From the NCBI GenBank assembly GCA_927910745.1, contig CAKMNX010000015.1, positions 1-31,238 of the forward strand: a stretch of DNA of 31,238 nucleotides, in the 5' to 3' direction. How positions within the stretch are numbered: position 1 is the stretch's first letter; each line of letters begins with the position of its first letter. Origin of the DNA: an uncultured Candidatus Saccharibacteria bacterium. GTDB lineage: Bacteria; Patescibacteriota; Saccharimonadia; Saccharimonadales; Saccharimonadaceae. The notes beneath the pieces are model-generated. The model made no database searches. It was not told the DNA's origin and worked only from the letters and a program-made list of their open reading frames with translations. A program made the position numbers and the translations under genes. Below are positions 22,857 to 31,224 of this stretch, one piece after another.

Positions 22857-24463
22857 CTGCTCATCCTTGAGTGCTGCGTACACCCCATTCGTCCAGCCAA
22901 ATCCATCTTGCAAAGGATACTCCCCGCCGCCGCCTGCACTGGCGGTGACAACATCATACTTCTCGACCATTTTGCGCTTGTTGGCAAAGACGGCTTCGTT
23001 GGTGGCGAGCCAGCGATCGCGAATGGTTGCTGCCAGTGTATCATAGCCGTAATTGCGCAGCCCTACAATAGCAAACCACTGCAGTGGTGCCCAGCCGTTG
23101 GGGGCATCCCACTGCTGGCCATTAGTGATGAGGGTTGAAAGAAGTCCACCTGGCTGCAAAAAGTCTTTCTCGAGCGTTGCGCTACCGCTGCAGCTTGCTC
23201 ATCAGTTGCAATTCCCACATATAGTGGCGTCACCGCGGCGAGCGTGAGTCGCCCCGTGGTCTGACCAGTGGTGATGGCATAATCCTCAAAGAATTGCGTG
23301 GTAGGTTGCCAGCAGTAGCGGCGAATTGCCCGAGCTCGGCGCTCGGCCGCTGCCTCGAAACGCCGCGCCAGGCGACGTTGCTTGATGAGTCGGTAAGCCT
23401 CGGCGATCGTCATTTCGAGCTGATAAAGGAAGCAATTAAGGTCGACCGGCACATACTTTGTCGTCTCGATGGTCTGAATCTGACAGGGATCGGCAAACCA
23501 CCGGCTGCTAAAATCCCACCCGCTCTCGGCTGCTGCCCGCAGATCAAGGAATGTCCGCGTCGTATGCGCTGAGGCTGCATGATGCGCCGTATGGACATCC
23601 TCGCGATGCGACTCAGGGCGCGGTGTAGTGCGGTTATCATAGTAACGATTGAGCGGCGTGCCATCGGGCATAACAGCGACGCGAAGGTATGCTGGGTACT
23701 CAACGGCCTTGGCTTTCGCAATCTGGCGACGACCCTTCATCCAAAAGCGATACTCAGCAAGAAGGCTTGGCAAAAACTCTGCATAGACCCGCTTGCCTCG
23801 GTGGCGCGCCAGCAGCTGTACCATCGCTGCAAACATGGGTGGCTGCGACCGACTCAAGAAGTATGTCCGATTGGCCGTGGGGATCATCCCAAATTTACGG
23901 AGCATATAGGTGTAGTTGCGTATCATGTGCTCAATAGAGCGCCAGCGCCCATCCGCCGCTAGGCCAAGCATAATAAAATACGTATCCCAATAAAACAACT
24001 CATCAAAGCGTCCACCTGGCGTCATATATGGATATGGCAGCGCAAGGAGCGAACCCCGATTCTTGCGGTTGCGCCGCTCGAGCTGCCGCCAGAGCTGACT
24101 CACATGTTGGCGCGCAGTAGTGGTGTCGGTCGGTTGATAACTCGAGGTCGGGTATACTGTGGTAGAAAAATGCTGCCCAACGAAGGTCGCGAGGTCGAAG
24201 CCGGGCTGCCGACGCTGCCGACGATACCGCGCCATAATCGTCCGGGCCGGCTTGGTGGGCGTCATATCGACAAATGCCTTGCCGTCACCATAAATCTGCT
24301 GCGTTTGCACCTCATCAAAGAGCTCGCTGAGCGTCTCGTCGGGTGAGCTTGGCGTCGGGCGCACGAGCTCTACCGTCTGCACTGCAGCGGCTTTGGCATT
24401 CTCTTTGGTGTCTTTAGTAAGAGCAATGATTTTCGCAGCAAAAGCGCGGCGGACGTTGTGCAT
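22836..24463 (-). pseudogene. Trehalase (GH37), one-base frameshift
   Basis: Splits trehalose into two glucose molecules. Two minus-strand frames form one protein: ATG 24463 to the break near 23186-23195, and a second frame ending at 22836. The first has signature 1 (PGGRFDELFYWDTYFIMLGL) and the catalytic Asp in ESGWDFSSRW; the second has signature 2 (QWDAPNGWAP) and the catalytic Glu in GGGGEYPLQDGFGWTNGV. One added base after EQAAAVA gives ATLEKDFLQPGG. So both catalytic residues exist but in different frames. No signal peptide is seen, suggesting a cytoplasmic enzyme of about 540 aa. GGGAG precedes the ATG, 24 nt after typA. Confidence 0.88.
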
Positions 24464-24487
24464 GATAGGCGGTTTCTCCCTATGATG

Positions 24488-26338
24488 TTATGGTTGCTGT
24501 TTGGCGGCGCGTTTGCGCTCGTTGGCGTCGAGATATTTCTTACGGAGGCGAAGAGCGTGCGGCGTAACCTCAAGGAGTTCGTCATCTTCAATAAAGTCAA
24601 TCGATTGTTCAAGGCTCAGCTGGGTGTGAGGCGTCAGTTGGACAGTGCCGTCACTTGATTTGCTGCGCATATTGGTAAGGTGCTTGGCCTTACAGACATT
24701 GATCTCAAGATCGTCTGGGCGGTTATTAAGGCCAACGATCATCCCGGCGTACACCTCTGTTCCCGCTCCGACGAAGAGCTCACCGCGCGCTTCGGCCGCT
24801 TGCAAGGCATATGGTGTGGTCGTGCCTGGCTCAAAGGCGATCAAAACACCATTGCGCGTCCGCGGCAATGCACCACCAACCGGCTGATAGCCGTATGGCA
24901 GGCTATACATAATCACTGTCCCCTTTGTATCTGTCAGAAGGCGGTTACGCAGACCAATCAATGCTCGGGTCGTAATGGTATAGGTCATCCGCGCTGCGCC
25001 GCTGGTGGTTTGCTCTTGCTTGCGGAGCTCGGCTTTGCGCTTGCCAAGCTCTTGGCTAACAACACCGACAAACTCAGGGCCAACCTCAACCAGTAGCTCT
25101 TCAACTGGCTCTTGCTCACTGCCATCCTTGGTGATCGTCACAACCTCTGGCCGTCCAACCTCAAATTCGTAGCCTTCGCGGCGCATCGTCTCGATCAATA
25201 CACTGAGGTGAAGCTCGCCTCGCCCCGATACTACAAAGCCAATACCAGACTCGGCCACTCGCAGCGCCACATTAGTCTCGAGTTCGCGCTGGAGACGATC
25301 GCCAATCTGCCGGCTGGTAGTAAATTCACCCTCGCGGCCTTTCATCGGACTAGTATTCGGTCCAAGATACATGCTAATGGTGGGAGCCTCGACTGCCATG
25401 ACAGGTAGTGCCTCCGGCTGGTCGCGGCTCGCGAGCGTCTCACCAATGTGCGCCTCGGCTGCACCAACGATGTAGACAATGTCACCCGCGCCTGCCTCGC
25501 TCACTTCTTCTTTAGCGAGGCCGCGGCTGATGAAGAGCTTATCGATCTTGGCATTGGTAGTCGTACCATCTGTCTTGATAAGAGTCAGCGCTTGGCCACG
25601 CTGAGCCACCCCGCGATGGATTCGACCAATCGCATATTTGCCAAGGAAGGTGTCGTACTGCAGGGCCGTCACGAGCATTTGGAAAGGTCCATCTGCCACC
25701 TGCGGTGCTGGGATATGCGAGATAATCGCTTGAAAGATCGGTGCTAGGCTGGCTGGCTCACTGGCATCACTTGGCAGTGCTGCCCAGGCTTTGCCTTCGC
25801 GCGCTACAGCGTAGTACACCGGGTATTTGAGCTGCGACTCGTCGGTGGCAAGCTCGAGGAAGAGGTCGGCTAGCTCGTCCTCCACCTCGGCAATGCGCCG
25901 CGCTGGCTTATCAATCTTATTGATAATCACCACCGGCGTCAGACCTAGCTCAAGTGCTTTGCTCAGGACAAACTTTGTCTGTGGCATCGGGCCTTCCTGC
26001 GCATCTACCACGAGGAGTACACCATCAGCCATGTTAAGCGTGCGCTCCACCTCGCCACTAAAGTCGGCGTGGCCGGGCGTGTCGATAATGTTAATTTTAT
26101 AATCAACTGCTGAGTCAGTATCAGTCGACTGATAATAGACCGTCGTCTGCTTGGCGGTGATGGTAATGCCACGCTCACGCTCCTGCTCGCCACTATCCAT
26201 GATGAGCGTCTGAGCCATTTCGGCTTGATTGCTGCGGAATGTATTGCTCTGCTTCAGCAGGCCATCAAGCAGCGTTGTTTTGCCGTGGTCGACGTGGGCA
26301 ATAATTGCAATATTACGAATATACTGTGGATCTGTCAT
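24488..26338 (-). CDS. typA: Translational GTPase TypA/BipA
   Basis: 616 aa, ribosome-associated GTPase used under stress and low temperature and in 50S assembly. Switch and nucleotide motifs: AHVDHGKTT (14-22), ERERGITITAK, IDTPGHADFSGEV, NKIDKP. Later EF-G-like domains and the TypA-specific C-terminal part (YQPVGGALPRTRNGVLI, TEVYAGMIVG) are complete. Length is normal. Preceded by an extended -10, with no clear Shine-Dalgarno. Followed at 24 nt by the trehalase gene. Confidence 0.97.
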   Translation of the reverse strand: MTDPQYIRNIAIIAHVDHGKTTLLDGLLKQSNTFRSNQAEMAQTLIMDSGEQERERGITITAKQTTVYYQSTDTDSAVDYKINIIDTPGHADFSGEVERTLNMADGVLLVVDAQEGPMPQTKFVLSKALELGLTPVVIINKIDKPARRIAEVEDELADLFLELATDESQLKYPVYYAVAREGKAWAALPSDASEPASLAPIFQAIISHIPAPQVADGPFQMLVTALQYDTFLGKYAIGRIHRGVAQRGQALTLIKTDGTTTNAKIDKLFISRGLAKEEVSEAGAGDIVYIVGAAEAHIGETLASRDQPEALPVMAVEAPTISMYLGPNTSPMKGREGEFTTSRQIGDRLQRELETNVALRVAESGIGFVVSGRGELHLSVLIETMRREGYEFEVGRPEVVTITKDGSEQEPVEELLVEVGPEFVGVVSQELGKRKAELRKQEQTTSGAARMTYTITTRALIGLRNRLLTDTKGTVIMYSLPYGYQPVGGALPRTRNGVLIAFEPGTTTPYALQAAEARGELFVGAGTEVYAGMIVGLNNRPDDLEINVCKAKHLTNMRSKSSDGTVQLTPHTQLSLEQSIDFIEDDELLEVTPHALRLRKKYLDANERKRAAKQQP

Positions 26339-26358
26339 AACATAAAATAACGGCCCGA

Positions 26359-26367
26359 ATTATATCA
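26359..26367 (-). promoter_or_regulatory. typA extended -10 promoter
   Basis: TGATATAAT on the minus strand (TATAAT at 26359-26364), with weak -35. Start near 26352 and a leader of about 14 nt. Confidence 0.5.
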
Positions 26368-26469
26368 GACCTTCCTTACTGCTTATAGTATCACACTAGC
26401 AGCTGGTTTGCCTAGGGTAATGTACATAATCGCGGTGCATATCGTAGAGCATCACCGCATCGTATCTCA

Positions 26470-27375
26470 TCATTGTGCGACCACTGTTATTGTCAGGCGA
26501 TCGAGCAGGTCATCCACTGTCTCCGCTGTAGTAATTCGACGCCAGCCACGTACCCCAACGACCATCCGTAGGTCGTCGATCATGCTGACGATGGAGGGTG
26601 CAGACTGTTCTCGATAGTCAACCGTCTGCAAGCGCTCTAAGAGGCGCTGCCACCCACCCTGGGCTCGAATCATTCGGATCATAAGCTCATACAAGTTGTA
26701 GACCTGGGCCGAATGATCCTCACGGCCGGTTACGAGCAGGTACTGCCGCTGGGTATAACGCCCGCTCGTATATTCTCTATCATATCCGTGATTATAATAC
26801 CCATACGTTCGCTGCAGCAGCGCAGCAGTATTGACCTGGATTGCATGAGCAAGCTCGATGAAGACAACTGCCTGAGGGTCACCCGGCTCGAGATCGATCG
26901 ATATATCAATAGTATACTCCATGACATCCGCTTCCCACTCCTCGCGCTGAGCAATAATGCCACGTGGCGCTGTCTCGCCCAAGCACTGCAACACATCGAT
27001 ATCCTGAGCATCATACCATGGCTCGGTATCAAGCTGGTGCAGCGCCTCGTGAAGAGCGAGCCGGTCGTGATAGGTGAGCGGATAGCCCTTCTCGGCAATG
27101 ATCTGCCGCAGCGCACAGTCGATCATCGCATCATCATACTCCGCCACTGGCTGGCGCAGCTGCGCTACAAAGCGCTCGGCCTGCATGGTGTAGAGCGTCA
27201 CATCGATCCCCATCACCCCAGCGTCAGAATAGACGATTCCATAGGCTTGGTAGTCAATCGCCTGAAATAACCCTGCCTCAAATAGCTGCCGATGCAGCGT
27301 TTGCATCACCAAATGCTCGTAGAGGTGTGCCACGAGATGATCGCCACACAGCTTGAAGATATGAAATGACTCCAC
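26470..27375 (-). CDS. Half-size M16-like (insulinase/pitrilysin type) metalloprotease
   Basis: 301 aa, starting at a GTG. It carries HLYEH at 17-21, the inverted zinc motif HxxEH of M16 peptidases, and Glu95 in QIIAEKGYP, 74 residues later, where the family's third ligand sits (HxxEHx74-76E). Alternating strands such as GVMGIDVTLYTM follow. Classical members need two homologous half-domains, about 400 residues or more; here only one full half and part of a second are visible. No signal peptide. It could act with a partner or be a distant, shortened form. GTG 27375 is 6 nt after a TATAAT, so it is likely leaderless. Divergent from the GT4 gene. Confidence 0.6.
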   Translation of the reverse strand: MESFHIFKLCGDHLVAHLYEHLVMQTLHRQLFEAGLFQAIDYQAYGIVYSDAGVMGIDVTLYTMQAERFVAQLRQPVAEYDDAMIDCALRQIIAEKGYPLTYHDRLALHEALHQLDTEPWYDAQDIDVLQCLGETAPRGIIAQREEWEADVMEYTIDISIDLEPGDPQAVVFIELAHAIQVNTAALLQRTYGYYNHGYDREYTSGRYTQRQYLLVTGREDHSAQVYNLYELMIRMIRAQGGWQRLLERLQTVDYREQSAPSIVSMIDDLRMVVGVRGWRRITTAETVDDLLDRLTITVVAQ

Positions 27376-27381
27376 ATCTGT

Positions 27382-27387
27382 ATTATA
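27382..27387 (-). promoter_or_regulatory. -10 box of the M16-like gene, leaderless
   Basis: Consensus TATAAT on the minus strand, 6 nt before the GTG start at 27375. No Shine-Dalgarno is possible in the leader. Confidence 0.6.
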
Positions 27388-27415
27388 CCCTACTACTCCA
27401 CATTTTGCTTGATTA

Positions 27416-27424
27416 TGCTATACT
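27416..27424 (+). promoter_or_regulatory. Extended -10 of the GT4 gene, leaderless
   Basis: TGCTATACT ends at 27424; ATG 27431 follows after 6 nt. No -35 is needed for an extended -10. The two promoters of this divergent pair lie within 45 bp. Confidence 0.6.
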
Positions 27425-27430
27425 AGCCAT

Positions 27431-28678
27431 ATGATGTTACAAAATGATACACAATGTTCGTCAAGTGATCGCCCCACGGTATCCCCACGGCCACTACGAG
27501 TGGCAGTTGTTGCCCCACCGTGGCTCGCTCTGCCCATCAAAGGCTATGGCGGCATCGAGCTCGTCGTCGAAGGCTTGGTACGTGCACTGCAGCAACGCGA
27601 TGATGTCGAGGTAGAGCTCTTTGCCAATGGTGCACGGCGGATGCGCAACGGCACACCAACCCACTCGTACTACAAGCGCGAGCTCTTCGATACCATCGAC
27701 GACCCCTACTACGACGCACCACTCCAAGCTCTCCAGACTCATCTCAATTTTGCTCTCCACGCCATCGAAGCCGATGGCAATTTTGATATCATTCACGACC
27801 ACAACCCATACATTGGGCCAGCCTTTTTCTCACCAGTGAGCCGCATACCAGGATTACCACCAGTGTTGCATACGTTCCATGGGCCACCATTTTCTACGCC
27901 GCAGACTATTGAGGCGGGGCAAATGGATAATCGCCCACAGCTCAAATATATGAATCCTGGCCGCCTCTACATGACGTGTATCTCAGAGGCAATGGCGCGC
28001 AAAGCCCCGCGCGAGATCCGTCCCCATTTGCTACCAGCCGTACACAACGCCATTGATTGCACTGCCTTTCCTTTCGTCTCGCGCAAGCAAAATTACTACA
28101 TCACCCTCGCCCGCTTCACCCAAGACAAAGGCCAAGCTACCGCTGTAGCCTACGCTGCCCAGTACAAGAAGCGCCTCCGCATGGCGGGCACCGTTGCAGG
28201 GATAGGCAGCAACCGCAAGCTGCTCCTTGAGCTCTCCAACCCACTCACCAACTACCGACGCAACGAAGAATTCCGCTACTATAGCGACCACATCCTCCCG
28301 GCCGTTCTCAAACATCGGCGCATCACCTATGCAGGCAACCTCAGCGGCAAGAAAAAACTCGACTTCGTGGCTAATGCCAAGGCGCTACTCTTCCCTATCG
28401 AGTGGGATGAGCCCTTTGGCATGGCAGTCATCGAGGCGCTGGCCTGTGGCACACCCGTTGTGGCGATGAAGCGCGGCGCCATGCCCGAGATTATCACCCA
28501 CGGCGTCAATGGCTTCCTTGCGAGCAACCAAGACGAGTTCTTTGCCTATGCCAACCGGGTAGACGAGATCGACCCAGCCGCCTGTCGCGCCAGCATTGAG
28601 CAAAAATTCTCCGCCAATATTATGGCACAAAATTATGTCGAGCGATATCAGGAGGTGATTGCTAGAGCACGATGGTGA
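27431..28678 (+). CDS. Glycosyltransferase family 4
   Basis: 415 aa, GT-B fold retaining transferase, probably using a nucleotide sugar for cell-envelope glycan. The N-terminal Rossmann part (LRVAVVAPPWLALPIKGYGG) has the Gly-rich GYGGIE loop for the acceptor side; IIHDHNPY lies in the middle; the C-terminal half has NYYITLARFTQDKG and the EX7E motif Glu327-Glu335 (EPFGMAVIE), followed by ACGTPVVAMKRGAMPEII. No signal or membrane helix. Sugar and acceptor cannot be told. GC-rich codon use is like the rest of the core genes. Leaderless promoter. Confidence 0.92.
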   Translation: MMLQNDTQCSSSDRPTVSPRPLRVAVVAPPWLALPIKGYGGIELVVEGLVRALQQRDDVEVELFANGARRMRNGTPTHSYYKRELFDTIDDPYYDAPLQALQTHLNFALHAIEADGNFDIIHDHNPYIGPAFFSPVSRIPGLPPVLHTFHGPPFSTPQTIEAGQMDNRPQLKYMNPGRLYMTCISEAMARKAPREIRPHLLPAVHNAIDCTAFPFVSRKQNYYITLARFTQDKGQATAVAYAAQYKKRLRMAGTVAGIGSNRKLLLELSNPLTNYRRNEEFRYYSDHILPAVLKHRRITYAGNLSGKKKLDFVANAKALLFPIEWDEPFGMAVIEALACGTPVVAMKRGAMPEIITHGVNGFLASNQDEFFAYANRVDEIDPAACRASIEQKFSANIMAQNYVERYQEVIARARW

Positions 28679-28908
28679 GCATCCTGATATTTCAATTGCC
28701 TGTAGTATACTACCTATACTACTGCAAGTTTAAGTTTTTCTTGCAAGCCTCCGGTAATAACTATGTGTGCGTTAAATTGTTGGCAAAACAAGTAATTTAT
28801 GTTTGCATGAAATTTAGATGAACATCACAAGGTTGACCATCCCTGTGAATCTGAGGAATGGGATTTCGACGTGTACACTTCCAACGATTTTGAATATGAG
28901 AACGTCAA

Positions 28909-29217
28909 TCATACCGAAATATGTATGGTTGCGGTCGCCACACTATCCCCAGGTTTTGGGTTATCGCTGCTAGAATTGCTTTCGTTGATTTTTGTTGCTA
29001 CAAGAGTTAATGAGTATCGACCAAATACTTCAGTTTGACCAACTGACATGCTAACAGTGTCCGTATTTTCATCCGATGTAAACCATACGATAGCACCGTC
29101 GGAAGAAATAGATGAAACCGAAATTTCATAGTCTTGCTTTCTGGCTACAGTTGTTTCAGCTAAAATTATGTCCTCTTCCGGTAGAATCATTGTTGCACTT
29201 TCGAAGATCTGTGACAA
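28909..29217 (-). CDS. Small hypothetical protein
   Basis: 102 aa from a TTG at 29217, or 93 aa from ATG 29190, which is the safer choice if a Shine-Dalgarno-like GAAAG is used. Composition is AT-rich and unlike the core genes. The pattern YEISVSSISSDGAIVWFTSD, SMSVGQTEVFGRYSLTLVATK and TATIHISV looks like an all-beta sandwich. No family recognised, no signal peptide, no cysteines. It has a strong promoter of its own. Region 28679-28908 downstream holds only a palindrome, GTAGTATACTAC (28702-28713), and no clear terminator. Confidence 0.5.
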   Translation of the reverse strand: MSQIFESATMILPEEDIILAETTVARKQDYEISVSSISSDGAIVWFTSDENTDTVSMSVGQTEVFGRYSLTLVATKINESNSSSDNPKPGDSVATATIHISV

Positions 29218-29237
29218 TTGAATATTATCTGAGTGTA

Positions 29238-29267
29238 ATTATACGGGGCAATATGACATAGAGTCAA
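29238..29267 (-). promoter_or_regulatory. Promoter of the small gene at 28909
   Basis: Minus strand TTGACT (29262-29267), 18-nt spacer, TATAAT (29238-29243). The start near 29231 gives a 14-nt leader to the TTG or 41 nt to ATG 29190. Confidence 0.65.
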
Positions 29268-29445
29268 GTTAGCGCGCATCTTGATAGAAGGCAGGCAACT
29301 GTCTTCGGCTGAGACAGCTACAGAAGCTATTTCTTAGAGTGAGGGCTTATATAGCAACTATGGTGCTTATGGTGCAGGATAAGTAAAGTGAGATCATGCA
29401 CAGTTTCTGTAGTCAAGTCGTTACCACCCTTTCCAACGCTATGCA

Positions 29446-29652
29446 TCACTTCTTCAAGCTCATATCTTTATAGCGGCAATATATAGCCGCCAGTATAAAT
29501 GCCATTACTATAAAGAATATGATGATATGAACCGCAACGTCTGGTGTCTTACCAGAAATACCATCACCAAATGCAGTATTGATGGAATTATAGATTAATA
29601 GCAGCGCTACAAGTAAGCACACATTGTAGGCAATTTTATATCTGTATTCCAC
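29446..29652 (-). CDS. Small two-helix membrane protein
   Basis: 68 aa from a GTG at 29652, without a visible Shine-Dalgarno. Two hydrophobic segments, about 7-22 (IAYNVCLLVALLLIY) and 42-58 (IIIFFIVMAFILAAIY), a short polar loop with GDGISGKTPD, and a basic end KDMSLKK. No family recognised. AT-rich, between two orphan regions. Nothing further is visible in 29218-29445. Confidence 0.45.
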   Translation of the reverse strand: MEYRYKIAYNVCLLVALLLIYNSINTAFGDGISGKTPDVAVHIIIFFIVMAFILAAIYCRYKDMSLKK

Positions 29653-29819
29653 GAGCGTTGTTGCTTTCGTTGTATGTCGTAGATTTAATATGTATACCCT
29701 TATTGTACATTATTAATAGAACCAATTTTAAAGGGTGTTTGTTACTAACTGGTAGATAATACACAGTAAACTATCTAGCCATGTCAATTCAACCTATTCA
29801 CCTAGTTACATTTTGCAAT

Positions 29820-29842
29820 AAAAAAGCACCTGGTAAAGGTGC
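29820..29842 (-). terminator. Minus-strand terminator at the left edge of the GC-rich block
   Basis: GCACCT (29826-29831) with AGGTGC (29837-29842), 5-nt loop, six Ts on the minus strand. It would stop transcripts running left from the gene at 30278-31060. Confidence 0.7.
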
Positions 29843-29859
29843 ATTTGTTCCCATTTTGT

Positions 29860-30306
29860 ATGGTGCGCTTCAGCAAGCTCGATACAAACAACTGGAAGCC
29901 CCTACTCGCCTTCCGCAAGCGTCTCATTGCGGGCGAGGTGGCTCGGGAGCCGAGCACGGCTAGCGTAGCGCCTACCGAGCAGGACAGCGAGATCACGACG
30001 GCTCGCGGTATCCGCAACACGGCCTGCCGACCGATCAGAGCGGCGAAGAAGCAGCAGATTCTCGATCTGGCCCGTACAGGCATAGCTGTCAGCCAGATCG
30101 CTGCCGAAGTCGGCGTCGCAGAGACCACCGTCCGTGCCACCTGCCGGCAGGCCACGCAGCCGCCCCGCCGCAGGCGACGCTTCACTACTGATGACCTCCG
30201 GCGTGCCCAGCAGCTCCATGCTCAGGGGCGTACCTACATCGAGATCGGCCTGGAGCTCGGCTTCGGGCGGGATACCGTCAAGAAGCATCTGGCGGCGAAG
30301 GGGTGA
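29860..30306 (+). CDS. Helix-turn-helix protein, resolvase-type HTH repeats
   Basis: 148 aa from ATG 29860; an earlier in-frame ATG (29839) falls inside a terminator hairpin and is disfavoured. Two HTH units of the Hin/resolvase type are plain: KKQQILDLARTGIAVSQIAA to VAETTVRATCR, and LRRAQQLHAQGRTYIEIGLE to GRDTVKKHLAAKG. The N-terminal part is disordered and lacks any recombinase catalytic domain, so it is either a DNA-binding protein alone or a remnant of a serine recombinase. GC-rich, Arg/Ala-rich codons differ from the AT-rich flank and look actinobacterial. Its end overlaps the next gene's end by 29 nt. Confidence 0.65.
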   Translation: MVRFSKLDTNNWKPLLAFRKRLIAGEVAREPSTASVAPTEQDSEITTARGIRNTACRPIRAAKKQQILDLARTGIAVSQIAAEVGVAETTVRATCRQATQPPRRRRRFTTDDLRRAQQLHAQGRTYIEIGLELGFGRDTVKKHLAAKG

Positions 30307-31060
30307 GCGGCCAGAACGGCACCATGATGTTGGTGCAACGCCTCCAACGTCCAGCCGGTCTATTCACGCGCGGATATCTTCTGCACCCGCACTCCTCACA
30401 CCGCCCGTACACCGTCATGCTTGGAGCGAGTCGCGTGCGCCGGCGCAGGGCATGCTGCGTGATGGCATGCCCGCAGGTGCACAGTGGTACTTGGGCGAGG
30501 CACTGTGGTGGCGGCTGGACTCGTGTCTTCTTGCCAAGCACAACGCTGCCGTCACCAAGGAGGACGTACGGAACCAGGGGGAGTGGTCCGCCTGGCTGCT
30601 CTTGCTTGAGCCACTCGTAGTACCTCCTGGTGATACCTCGCCGGCTTTCAAGTTCATAATCAGGGAGTTCTCTATCGAGCGGAAGTGGCTGCGGTACGAG
30701 CAGTGGCAGGTGACGGCCCGGCTCGATAGTTTGGTCGACCATCGCCCACACGGTGAAGACGGCAAGCGATTCTCGAAGATCGCCCTTGGGATTAATTCGT
30801 TTGGTGCAGACAGACCAGCGTGGCCGCAGGCGTGCGGGCATGGCACCGACTCGGCTGATGTAGTGCTCAACGGGGCCGTAGTTGGTGATGTGGACGCAGC
30901 AGCCTGGGTCGCCGATGGCCGGCTCAAGGCCAAGCCGGAGTCCCTTGGGCTGGCGGATGGCGGTGGGCACCGTTCGGAATAGGAAGACGCTGGCAGCAAT
31001 TGCGACGGGGACAGCACTGATGATCGTGGCCCAACTGGCAACTGTATTCAGCATGACCAT
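30278..31060 (-). CDS. Membrane-anchored protein with C-terminal zinc ribbon
   Basis: 260 aa from ATG 31060; GTC-ATG at 31054 is two codons later, with AGG 6 nt upstream, and the frame stays open to an ATG at 31219. One N-terminal transmembrane helix (LNTVASWATIISAVPVAIAA), a beta-rich middle with VHITNYGPVEHYISRVGA, then CTCGHAITQH and CEECGCRRYP, a Cys/His set that should bind zinc. The CxCGH/CxxCxC arrangement is common in hypothetical proteins of actinobacteria. GC-rich throughout. No function known to me. The opposite-strand frame of 282 codons is a shadow: it lacks such order. Confidence 0.6.
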   Translation of the reverse strand: MVMLNTVASWATIISAVPVAIAASVFLFRTVPTAIRQPKGLRLGLEPAIGDPGCCVHITNYGPVEHYISRVGAMPARLRPRWSVCTKRINPKGDLRESLAVFTVWAMVDQTIEPGRHLPLLVPQPLPLDRELPDYELESRRGITRRYYEWLKQEQPGGPLPLVPYVLLGDGSVVLGKKTRVQPPPQCLAQVPLCTCGHAITQHALRRRTRLAPSMTVYGRCEECGCRRYPRVNRPAGRWRRCTNIMVPFWPLTPSPPDAS

Positions 31061-31201
31061 CCTGTCCGCTTGGGAGAGTGCAGGCCAGCGGTGACACTGG
31101 TGGCCTGCATAAGGGAACGTCGCCGTCGCTAGCCAGCCCGGCGTCATCGCATCCGTCTGGTTTCGTACCGCGACTTCTTCATCGTACGTCGGCAGCTTAC
31201 C

Positions 31202-31224
31202 TGTAGATATTATCGTCATCTACA
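31202..31224 (+). repeat. Inverted repeat at the right edge of the GC-rich block
   Basis: TGTAGAT (31202-31208) and ATCTACA (31218-31224) with a 9-nt loop, then ATTTAATTTTT on the plus strand, terminator-like but with no plus-strand gene ending nearby. GC content falls abruptly here. Confidence 0.4.

Noticed and set aside
29902..30288. Minus-strand 128-codon frame ending near the 29820 terminator
   Set aside because: No motif or ribosome site; it is antisense to the HTH gene with two plain HTH motifs.
30134..30982. 282-codon plus-strand frame opposite the zinc-ribbon gene
   Set aside because: Low-complexity composition and it cuts through two better genes; the zinc-ribbon frame has ordered motifs and a membrane helix.
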